From NCBI GenBank assembly GCA_019915135.1, contig JAHLMK010000017.1:248001-312000 (forward strand): a stretch of DNA of 64,000 bases, in the 5' to 3' direction. Shown piece after piece: positions 12,718-21,303 of this stretch (within the stretch, counting starts at the first letter, position 1; each line of letters starts with the position of its first letter). Under the pieces are notes generated by a model. It searched no databases. It saw only the letters and a list, made by a program, of their open reading frames with translations, and had not been told where the DNA came from. The translations under genes and the position numbers were made by a program. This DNA is from Strobilurus pachycystidiatus (taxonomy: Eukaryota > Basidiomycota > Agaricomycetes > Agaricales > Physalacriaceae).

Positions 12718-13355
12718 TGTCGACCGTAAACGTAGGTGCCCACAAAGCGATGCTGGAGGAACGAGCAGAAGATGTGGCCGGCTGTCGGGCCGTGTTCCGA
12801 GTTGCGCGTGGCCCGATGTGCATCCTCCACTGGTCCACCATCACCGATTCATCAAGCGCATCAAGAAACCTGCTCTCTCGGTCGCATTCGGGAGCTGTCC
12901 CTCTCTAGCGCCTACTTCGAAACGCCAAGTTTGTTTTGAATGTGCAGGCTAGACTGAAGGGGAGTCTACAAGTACCGTAAAGTCCTCGGTCGCTCAAATA
13001 TTAGCCTTTACTGTGTCAATTTGACGGGGCCTCCTCGGCGCTAGTCGGAAGCCTATCAGCTCCTTCCCTCCCCTGCTCGTCCCTCTACAAGGACTCGCGA
13101 CTGACTCACATAGATATCGCTGGCCTCAATGATCATACTGACTACCACCACTCGAAGATGTGCACACACGACGAAGAAGATCCGGGAGAGCAGTCTCTTT
13201 CTGAGCACGAGGATGATTTACACTGTAACACACGTGTCCGGGGCATGTTCGCGCACCTACAAGTATACATCTGCATGCTGTTCCTCACCCTCTAGCCTCT
13301 TCCTTTCCTCTTCTCCGTCTTGTCTTCCCCTCTCCCTTCCGGGGCATCCCCCATC
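12718..13355. other. Divergent promoter region between the G-patch gene (-) and a BTB gene (+)
   Basis: The two genes start 638 nt apart and point away from each other, so the stretch should hold both promoters. The part before 13356 is pyrimidine-rich (TCTTCC runs), as is usual upstream of fungal start codons. No gene is recognised. Confidence 0.5.
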
Positions 13356-14814
13356 ATGGTCCACTTCCCCCTCTTTGATTCAGCTCGTAGACTCAAATAC
13401 CTCGTCGGCCTGATCCACGGCCGGTCCAAACGTGGCGTTCAGGCTCGGAAGATGTATGGCACCTCAACTTCGAAGTCGATGCTAGACCATGCACTGCCTT
13501 CCCCAGCCGTCGATCTTACGTCTGCAAAGATTGCAGGCAAACCTGCGGGGCAGAATGAACTGTATGATGATACGTACTACCCCAGTGCGGAGGAGACACG
13601 AGGCAATGAGGAGAGTTATTGCACCCTGAAGATTGAGAAGACCTTGTTCAAGGTGAACAGCTTCCTTCCTTCAGGCGTCTCCATGCTAACATATGTGTTT
13701 AGGTGCACAAATCAGTCCTCATGCGCGACGGTTGTGTCTTTTCGGACTGGAAGTTCATCCAGAGCGGCTCTCATCCTCCAAAGTACTTGAGTACACCCGT
13801 TATCCATCTTCCTGAAAACGCCAGTCGCTTCCGGGATCTTCTTTGGGCGCTTCACAAGTTGTATGTAAAGACACCATTCTTAACAAATACCTGTTTTTTG
13901 ATTGAAACCTTTCTAGGGATCTGAAGGATCCTCGTTTCGTTTACGAGCCCTCTATCTATCGTCTTCTAAACATAGCTGAGCTATCGCGCAAATACCGCTT
14001 TTCATCTTACGAGGCATGGTCCGTCGACCAACTGCACCGCATCTGTGCTGGTGGCCCTCTTCCCTTCTCCCTCTCTACTCCACGCGACTCCTCCTCCTCA
14101 ATCACTCTCACCGAGTGTATAGCTGAAGACGTCCAGAACGTCGACAGTCTCTGCTCTCGACTTCTCAATGTCGCCTATGCTTCGCGTCATTCCCCTTTGT
14201 TTCTTGTCATGATCAAGAAACTTGTTGTTCAATCTCTTTGGCATGACTTTCACCCTGGCCCGGTTTTGCTCGATACCATCGAGACCCTCAGCCGATGTCG
14301 GTCCCGCTACCAACGACACGTCCAGCAACTTCTGGGCGTCGTCTTCTATCGCATGCTGGTTGACATGAAATTCACCATCGCCTCGGACAAGTCTGCTGTT
14401 GTTCTATTCCCCCCAGACATGGACGTCGAGCGTCGCATGCGCTTCTTGTCTGCCCATCAGAGTCTCACCGAGATGTGGGAAGATCTCAAGCACGGGCCTC
14501 CAGAAGTGAACTTCTCTGGGAGCAAAGAGCACATAGGATGTCAGGCGAACTGGGATCGCTTGTGGGGATCGGCAGCTAAAAGGGCTGAATTTGCGCCCTG
14601 CGACTGCAGCAAGACTCGATGTCGGACGGGACAACATCGAAGGCATACGGCGGATGTGCTGGCGCTTTTGAAGCTGACGATGGTTTCGGTGACACAGGCG
14701 ATTGAGGAATCCCAGCTGATATGCACCGAGTGCTCGCTGGCTGGTTTGGAAAGCATCGACGTTATTCGAGACGATATAATAAACTCGCTGGGAGATCTCT
14801 TTGTTTATTGCTAG
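13356..14814 (+). CDS. BTB/POZ-domain protein of agaricomycete type
   Basis: An N-terminal Ser/Pro-poor leader is followed by a BTB fold: DDTYYPSAEE, then YCTLKIEKTLFKVHKSVLMRDGCVFSDWKF, a Pro/His-rich loop, VIHLPENASRFRDLLWALHKLDLK, and the C-terminal BACK-like helical region LLNIAELSRKYRFSSYEAWSVD. Two introns join these parts: one after LFK (about 13652-13702) and one after HKL (about 13861-13915). The C-terminal 250 residues are helical and include paired Cys residues (CDCSKTRC and ICTEC). BTB proteins are usually adaptors, often for cullin-3 ubiquitin ligases, but in mushrooms this family is greatly expanded and mostly uncharacterised. The start at 13356 (MVHFPLFDSARR) is preferred; an in-frame ATG at 13320 is possible. 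Confidence 0.78.
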
Positions 14815-15058
14815 CAGTCACCAGTATGTACTTGCTTAGCATAGTATCCGCTCTCAGTGACAATGTACTTATCTGAAGACGCTCATAACGTAACCGTCTC
14901 TCGAATACCGCTGAGCGAACAGGTTACGGATGAAACGTGAGTCCGAATGAAAGCATAGTACAAATACATACAGCAAAAGAGTAACTAGATAAAATCCGTC
15001 TATGGAGAAGATGAAATGAGGAGATCCAGTACAGGATTGGTGCGCCGCCAGATGAACG

Positions 15059-16021
15059 TCACAGAGAAAATTTCTGTATGTTTGGGTCAGAAAAGATTTT
15101 GCGTAAACGAGCGCCACATACCATGGCAAGGGCCGCCTCTATATCCCGAAGGTACATCTCCGGAACGAACCAATCAAAAATCAGATCAAGATTCTCATGA
15201 CAGCAATCCGAGCAGGCGGCAGCGCATTCCCTGGCAGCCTTCCTCGCGACTCTGTCTACAGAGTGTAGTGCCTCGCTGGATGGACATTCCCTAAGGGCAT
15301 CGCAGACCTTCGTGCAATAATCTATGAGCCAGGTCCTGGTCACGTATGGCTCGTCATCCACCAGCCATTTATCGTGCATTTTACACGCCCCCCGCCTCAG
15401 ATACTCATCCACGTCGCGCCCGACGGTGATGTGACTACCTGCAATACCAACAACCCTGTCCGTACGTTCTTGGTGGCATTTGAACAGTCTATAGAGTACC
15501 CGCGGTTGGAGGACATCCAGCTCTGGAATATCGTCGTCGTCGTATGTCAAGAGCCGGTGGTTGAGCACGACGTCTGCGGCCTCGGCTGCTTCAGGCATCC
15601 ATCCTAGGCCGTGTGCGATCGCGAACACGCGAAGACCCTCATCCTTGGCATAGGTACGGAGCTGACTACGCGCGCGGCGGGCCACATCACCCATGGAGAA
15701 TTTCTTGACCATGATCATGATGATTCGATATAGCTCGGAGAGGCTTTGGAACGAGGGGTCCACTGCGGGGTAGCAAAATCGCAAGATGGTGTCAAGGGTG
15801 CTGCTGTCTTCTTCCATGAAGACAACGGGGTCGGAAGCATCTACGTAGTCTGAAGGGAATGCAAATGTGTCTTTGAAGTAGGGAGAGGCGAGGGAGAGAA
15901 TGACTTTGTGGGCGTAGAAGTTTATTTTGTCGGAGGAGACCAGGATGATGTCTGCGGTAGCATCTGAGCCGTCGAAGGGAGAGAGCGCTATTGTTCCTTT
16001 GGGAGCGGGAAGCTGGTCCAT
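15059..16021 (-). CDS. BTB/POZ-domain protein with a stopless 48-nt terminal intron
   Basis: The protein starts MDQLPAPKGTIALSPFDG and goes straight into a BTB fold: ADIILVSSDKINFYAHKVILSLASPYF, FMEEDSSTLDTILRFCYP. A helical C-terminal region follows (VKKFSMGDVARRARSQLRTYA, FAIAHGLGWMPEAAEAAD). The distal part carries the Cys-rich segment RECAAACSDCCHE. This is the short, single-domain BTB type common in agaricomycetes. The frame is open for 320 codons, but 15074-15121 has a good donor (GTATGT) and acceptor (ATACAG) and is 48 nt long without a stop. Splicing would remove 16 residues and keep the same stop at 15059. It lies tail-to-tail with the other BTB gene, so the two could be an old inverted pair, though their sequences differ strongly. 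Confidence 0.85.
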   Translation of the reverse strand: MDQLPAPKGTIALSPFDGSDATADIILVSSDKINFYAHKVILSLASPYFKDTFAFPSDYVDASDPVVFMEEDSSTLDTILRFCYPAVDPSFQSLSELYRIIMIMVKKFSMGDVARRARSQLRTYAKDEGLRVFAIAHGLGWMPEAAEAADVVLNHRLLTYDDDDIPELDVLQPRVLYRLFKCHQERTDRVVGIAGSHITVGRDVDEYLRRGACKMHDKWLVDDEPYVTRTWLIDYCTKVCDALRECPSSEALHSVDRVARKAARECAAACSDCCHENLDLIFDWFVPEMYLRDIEAALAMVCGARLRKIFSDPNIQKFSL

Positions 16022-16402
16022 TTCTATCCTAGGTCATGAATACACGTGCTGCGGTAGGCAACAACATAATGATACTTGCTCGCAAATTAATCAATAAGGT
16101 ATACTTTGCTGTGTGGCACTTGTGATAGAAGAATGAGCATCGCTAACAAAGTGAGGTAATGATACCAACTCACGAGTTGCCCAGCTTTTGGTAAACGAGC
16201 GGATGGTGGTACAAAAGCAAGAATCTCAAGCTTGACGCGTCACCATATACCATGCTACCCTAGGCTACCCTGTCTTCTTATGTCACTTGGACAGCTGCAA
16301 AAGGCTGCAGACTGAACGTTCCAACAGCCAGAGCCCTGCCAATCATGTAACTAGAAACACTTTCGTTCGAGTCCATGTAATAAGCAACGACTCGGAGGTT
16401 GA
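16022..16402. other. Intergenic between the second BTB gene and the reductase
   Basis: AT-richer than its surroundings, with no coding signal. It holds the 5' flank of the BTB gene and the 3' flank of the reductase gene, both on the minus strand. Confidence 0.5.
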
Positions 16403-17371
16403 TCACAGTAGATACGGTATGACAATCTTTCTGTCCTTTGGAAATGCCTCCCCAAACGTTCTCCGGTACCATCCTTGAGCGCGATACGCCCGAGGAAACA
16501 TAAGCACAATCTCGTTCAGCAGGAATATCCACGGAGGTGTCAAAGTTGGGAAGAAGGTGGACGCGGGCGCTCGCAGTACGTCCGTAAGCATCGCGAAGGA
16601 CAGCGTTGGCAGAGTAGGCGTCGCGCTGGCCGCCACTGCGAAGCCAAGCCATTCAAACCATTCGCAAAGATAGTTGGGGAAGGATACCCAGCGAAAAAGA
16701 AGACCGTGAGGAATAGAGTAGTGCTGCTTGTCTCCGTCTTCCTTCTTCGCTGGGGACTTTCGGCGTATGTCCATCAATATCATGTCATGCTTCACGTTGC
16801 CCACAAAGCCAGCGGCCCAGCACACGAGGCCGAGGGTGAAGATTGAGGTAGAACGCTGCGTTATGAACGCGTGTGCTTCCGGTGACGCGAGATACGCGCC
16901 CATGAGAGCACCGTTTAGAATGTTGAATGTGATTCCAGCAGCGAGAACGCTCACATCGCTTCTTGAACGCGACGGTGTCATCAGAGGCGATATGATTGCT
17001 CGGTTCAGATAGTGGATGAGATATGCGCCTGCAAGGATGTTTTGGCGGGTAGAGAGGAGCCCGCCTAGAGGAGAGGTGGTGTAGGCATAGGCGAAGCTGA
17101 TGGGAGAAATAATCTCCATAATCATCCATGACAATCGCCCTGTCCTCCACTTAGCATATCGTTCAAAGATGATGACTCTGTTCTGTTCAACTTGCCGTCA
17201 AGGGTGAAGAACCAGTGTGAGGAGAAACGGCCGAACGGCGCTTCGAGGACGAAAAGGACAAAGAATAGCCCTGAACTTCCAATCGTGAACCATTTTCTGC
17301 AGGCTGAAGCTCGTTGAGGAAGGGTCTTGACAAGTTGAGTCGCCCTTACCGTCATAAATGAACCGCGACAT
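16403..17371 (-). CDS. 3-oxo-5-alpha-steroid 4-dehydrogenase family (SRD5A/DET2-like) membrane reductase
   Basis: Splicing gives a start at 17371 (MSRFIYDACRKWFTIGSSGL), the family motif EAPFGRFS, LDGRLSWMIMEIISP, and a long hydrophobic core. The C-terminal signature follows: WAAGFVGNVKHDMILMDIRR, YSIPHGLLFRWVSFPNY, EWFEWLGFA, ending in FGEAFPKDRKIVIPYLL. This C-terminal block is the NADPH-binding reductase domain that reduces a double bond next to a keto group in steroids or related lipids. Intron 1 is 17304-17349 (GT-AG, 46 nt). Intron 2 is 17140-17195 and needs a GC donor (GCAAGT), because no GT-AG choice keeps the frame through the conserved LDGRLSWMIME. About 290 residues with five or six membrane helices, probably in the endoplasmic reticulum. 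The natural substrate in fungi is not known. Confidence 0.86.
17140..17195 (-). other. GC-AG intron in the steroid-reductase-like gene
   Basis: The 56-nt intron begins GCAAGT, carries a good branch-point-like TGCTAAG and ends GGACAG. It restores the reading frame between ...FTLDG and RLSWMIME. No GT donor in this stretch does so. Confidence 0.7.
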
Positions 17372-17581
17372 GGAGGACGGGTGATGGTCTGATCAGAACG
17401 GTATGATGACGTCGTGTTCATATCTCACAGTGTTGATTGGTGTTGACGCGGTTCAGATGCCTGAGTTCTACAGTGATGCCTAAACGTACAGAATGCAAAG
17501 CTATACATGATGCTACAATGAATGCTAATGTCGAGATGAATTCAAGAAACATGCCATTGGGCGGCGAATATACCCAACAAC

Positions 17582-17589
17582 GGTCTTCA
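17582..17589 (+). repeat. Target-site duplication, left copy
   Basis: GGTCTTCA directly flanks the left end of the transposon and is repeated exactly at 18019-18026. Confidence 0.85.
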
Positions 17590-18018
17590 AGGCCCCCGGA
17601 CGCTCACGCCAAGGAGTGTCCGGAAAAAACACTGATTTTCGACCTCAAATCTGCAAGGACCCGGGTGAAAATCTGCCAACTCGGACAGTGATAGTCATTT
17701 CACGTGATATCTGTCACAGTCTTGCACCTGATTTTGTTCAGAAAGTCAACTATAAATGGGTTTCTGCCCCGAAATTACTTGGTTCACAACGGCATCTCCT
17801 CTCCAGAATCCCTTCGGCTGCGACGGCATACCTAACCGCCCTTCGATCAGCGCAAAAGGCAACGGATGCCTCTAGCAGGCCCTCAAATCTGCCAATTACG
17901 GACAGCGATGTGCATTTCTGGGGCTCAAATCTGCGAAAAACGGACACTGATATCGTGTTTTTTGACCTCTGAAATCTGCCAAAACCGGACACTCCTAGGT
18001 GGGAGCGTCCGGGGGCCT
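17590..18018. mobile_element. 429-bp non-autonomous DNA transposon (MITE, hAT-like by target duplication)
   Basis: The element begins AGGCCCCCGGACGCTC and ends with the exact inverse. The terminal inverted repeats are 34 bp long (17590-17623 and 17985-18018) with three mismatches. Both sides are flanked by the perfect 8-bp duplication GGTCTTCA. There is no transposase frame, so it must move in trans. Inside, near each end, an imperfect unit of about 43 nt recurs: CTCAAATCTGCCAA, a short spacer, then CGGACA(C/G)TGAT. It is seen at about 17668-17693, 17881-17909, 17922-17951 and 17966-17990. Such subterminal repeats are typical transposase-binding arrays. An 8-bp duplication is characteristic of hAT elements (also P and Merlin). 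The insertion lies on the stop codon of the muskelin gene. Confidence 0.88.
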
Positions 18019-18026
18019 GGTCTTCA
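18019..18026 (+). repeat. Target-site duplication, right copy, overlapping the muskelin stop codon
   Basis: GGTCTTCA here contains TCA at 18024-18026, which is the TGA stop of muskelin on the minus strand. The duplication therefore preserved the stop. Confidence 0.85.
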
Positions 18027-21011
18027 GCAGTCGCCATCAATGAGATCTCTCAGATTCCCATCTGGCTGCTTTGCGTCTGCGGACACATACTCCAACAGCT
18101 GCTCGAAAAGCTCGGTTCTCTGCTTGAATCGATCCGCATCCATCTCCCCGTCCGCCTCGCCAGGATCCGCTTTGCTTCGGAGGACGTTCGCGTCAATTGC
18201 GCGCAGCGCGAAGGTCTCATCCTCTCTCAGCTTAGTCGCGATGTCATCCATGACTACGTCGTCTTCGGGTGTGTTTGCCCTTGACCGCTTCCGAGGAGGG
18301 GAGTCTGCGTGTTCAGAAGGGTACGTTCTCTCCACCGCAAGCGGAGAGCGAGGCGTTAGAAGATGAGTTAGAAGCGACCGGAATATCTCTGTCTCCGAAG
18401 GATCGTTGTGGTCAACCACGCTGGACACCTCGGTCTGGAGGAATGACAACGCTTTGACCTGGGGACTAGTCTCTCCCATTTCTCGGAACCTTCAAGACGT
18501 GAGCGTATGGACGGAAATTGCAAGCATCTGCACTTACTGCTGCTGTCGAATCTTGAACTTGGCTTTTCTCATGATCTCGGTGGGGGTAGGACTGCAACGG
18601 TGATCAGTACACCTCGATAGCCTAGAAGTGACGATCACATACCGAATCAGAGTCATTTTCCAGAAGTCGTCGAGCCTCGACTCCTTCTGGACCGGTGATC
18701 CCTCTCTGTCATCTCCCCCGCGCTCCATACCGCCGACAAAGCCTGCGTTTCCGCCATGCATGAAGACAGTCTTGGTATCGGGGTTGTAAACTACCTGATG
18801 GGCATATCGAGGAACTGGAATATCGGCAGAATGCTGGGAAGATCGTGGTGCTTGGTGAACGCGCACCCACTGGCCCGGTCGTGGATGGTACCGGAAGACC
18901 CAGCTAGGTTGCTCAGATGACAACTTGGTGAGAGAACCAGCTGGTGAAGCACGCGTAAGACCAGAAAGACTGCGCGTAAGGCATAAGAAATCGAACTATG
19001 TGTCGAAAGAAGTGACACGCACATATATAACTCCTTCAATTGAGAGTCTATGACAGACCGCTGAGTGAAACAGGCTTCTGGGCCTCCAGACATTGTGAAA
19101 TTCGAGTACAGCTCTGTCGTAGTGTTGCGCTCAATATCATAGGCATACATATCTGACAGGAATTTGTCGTCTCGCTGGCCTGCAAATATGAGAAGTGTTC
19201 GGGTTGTCGGTTCAAGGACCATCGAGTGACCTTGGGGAGAACATAAATGAGTACCATCATTGCGTCTGAACAAGAAGTCATACCGAAACGCGATGGGACG
19301 TTCTTGCCTGATGTCTCGGTAAGGCTTTGTGAATGTCAGGTACACGAGTTCCAGGCGCATTACGGAAACCTTACTGAAGATGTGTCCACTGTTTAGTTTG
19401 AAGGTCGAGGCTGTACAGTCCGGAATACTTGAATGGCGACTTCTCCTCATCGACGACTTTGCCACCGAAAACGTAGAGCATCTGTGCATCGCTGTCCATG
19501 ACCATCTGATGGTCAAAAATGGGAGGCGGTCCTCTATACGTCTAAACAAACGGTCAGCACTAGCGCATCAATGTCCTCAACTTCCTCACCGAAGACGAAG
19601 GAAACGTGAAACATTCCCACTTCCCGATGTCAAGCCCAGTGGTGTGATATTTGTAGAGTTCGGGATAACCAGGGTCGCCCCTTTCGCGCTCTCTCTGCAT
19701 ATTGTCGCTGAGTCTGCCAAAGACATAGATGCTCCCAGTCTTGGAATCAAAGACAATCTTGTGGCAGGAACTTGCTGGTGGCGCGTTTTTTACCTGTGTT
19801 GTGGACGAACACAAGATTTCCCATTTGTCCTCGTTAATGTGATAGGCCCAGAAGTCATCCAAGCTCCTGGAACCGTCCCATCCTCCAAACAGATATATGA
19901 TACCACGCGAGTTGTCAATACACATCGCGTGCCCACCACGAGCACAAGGAAAATCACCATCCGGATTGGTTCCTAGAAGTCTTTCCCATAGGGCATGCGG
20001 CCTACACGACTGAAGGTACTCGCCGAACAGTCCGGCAGTAGACATCTTGGCCAAGAGTTGTTCGGCTTCTTGCCACTTGCCATGCATGACGATCAACTCA
20101 TAGAGTTCGGAGACGAGGGGATGCTCGATTTGAAGACCAGACCGCGCGAGAATGGATTGGTATGGGGTAAGCAAGCGGCGCTGTCGTAGGTGCTTCAGAG
20201 CGAGACGGAGAGCTGCAGTTTCGAGGAACTGAATGGATCGCTTGGCTCAGTAGACGCGTCCAGGGTTCAACACCACTCACCTCCTCATATTTGTTCTGAA
20301 CTCGTTCGATGTACGCGCTGTCGGATATTCCTGTCATGGACACGAACCAAATGGATAGATGGAAGCCTGGGGAATGAGCGCTGCGTCGCGTTCGTGAATG
20401 GCCCGATGCCCTAGGCGGATGTGGACTAACGAGATGGGTACAATCTTGACGTAACGGGTCGGAAATTCGATTCCGGCGCGATTCGTGTGGCGTATAGAGA
20501 ATGTCTCCGGGATGCTGTCGTTCTTGAGGCTGGCGGTGAGGACCTCGGACATGTGGTCCTCGCTCATGCCAATGAAGACTTTGAACTCCTTCATGTTGCA
20601 TGGATGCGCTAGTGCTCGTCAGCACGAATTGAATGATCGATGAGGGCAGGCCAGTACGTTTACTATGCTTGATCGACTAGTCAGCAGAAGCCGTGTAGCG
20701 CACAAGTGGACATACCTTCCCGAACGTTAGGCTTTCTGTTCGCCACTCGTCAGCTCAGCCCGGAAGGAGAATGTGCTACTCAACTGACTACCGCGAGCGA
20801 CTGAAGCCGCAGAAGCAGCCATTGGGATGTCGCGCCCTGATGTGCTCCGCTGAATGACAGTCTGCTCGAATGGTCGTCCACGAGAATCTTGTCAGGGGAG
20901 TACGAGCCGCTGTGTTGCTTTATTTAGCTCTATCCTAGGGTACAATAGATAGCAAAGGCACCTGTGTGGGGAGGAGGAGGCAATGTCGAAGGACAGGGGA
21001 ACGGCCGCCAT
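18024..21011 (-). CDS. MKLN1: Muskelin: discoidin-like, LisH/CTLH and kelch-repeat protein
   Basis: The start at 21011 reads MAAVPLSFDIASSSPHSGSY. After the first intron comes the muskelin N-terminal discoidin-like domain: SPDKILVDDHSSRLSF, TSQWLLLRLQSLAVVKSLTFGK, a 13-nt micro-exon, then HPCNMKEFKVFIGMSEDHM, FPTRYVKIVPIS and FHLSIWFVSMTGI. A LisH/CTLH-like helical part follows (ALRLALKHLRQRRLLTPYQSIL, HPLVSELYELIVMHGKW). Then come kelch blades such as GGHAMCIDNSRGIIYLFGGWDG, SCHKIVFDSKTGSIYVFG, HSMVLEPTTRTLLIFAGQ and HQVVYNPDTKTVFMHGG. The C-terminal helical domain ends DGNLRDLIDGDC. Many short introns. Muskelin is a subunit of the GID/CTLH E3 ubiquitin ligase, so this likely acts in substrate ubiquitination. 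The stop codon lies inside the right target duplication of a MITE, so its 3' UTR or polyadenylation may come from the transposon. It shares a divergent promoter with the subtilase. Confidence 0.9.
20664..20676 (-). other. 13-nt micro-exon in muskelin
   Basis: Bases 20676-20664 (TCGATCAAGCATA) are flanked by AG and GT. They join LTFGK to THPCNMKEF in frame, giving the spacing seen in muskelin proteins (GK...THxCN). Intron lengths on both sides are normal. Inference from frame and family alignment. Confidence 0.6.
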
Positions 21012-21303
21012 ATGATGTGAGCAGCAGCAGAGCGAGGTTGATGCGGCCCGATCATCTGTGCCATCAGTGCTGTCCATTCCTGGCCAAGTCCATGTGGCTA
21101 ATCGGCGTCGCCAGCGCGACTTCTTCGCCCGACGCGTGGTGTTCTTCTTGGCGACATGCATCAGAGGCACGCTATCGCCATAATTTCACCATTTGCCAGC
21201 ATTTGCCGCGGGGTGGTCCTGTCAGTGCAGCGTGTACCACCCAGCGCTTGGCATCGAGGTATATATAGGCCATCCGTGGAAGCAGACACCCTAGCTTTCA
21301 CCG
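21012..21303. promoter_or_regulatory. Divergent promoter, muskelin (-) and subtilase (+)
   Basis: Only 292 nt separate two start codons pointing apart, so both promoters must lie here. A TATA box close to the subtilase is visible at 21260-21267; none is clear for muskelin, as expected for a housekeeping gene. Confidence 0.6.
21260..21267 (+). promoter_or_regulatory. TATA box of the subtilase gene
   Basis: TATATATA lies 37-44 nt upstream of the ATG at 21304. Confidence 0.6.

Noticed and set aside
13356..16021. Recent inverted duplication of the two BTB genes
   Set aside because: The proteins share only the fold; no long identical stretches are visible, so a recent duplication is not supported.
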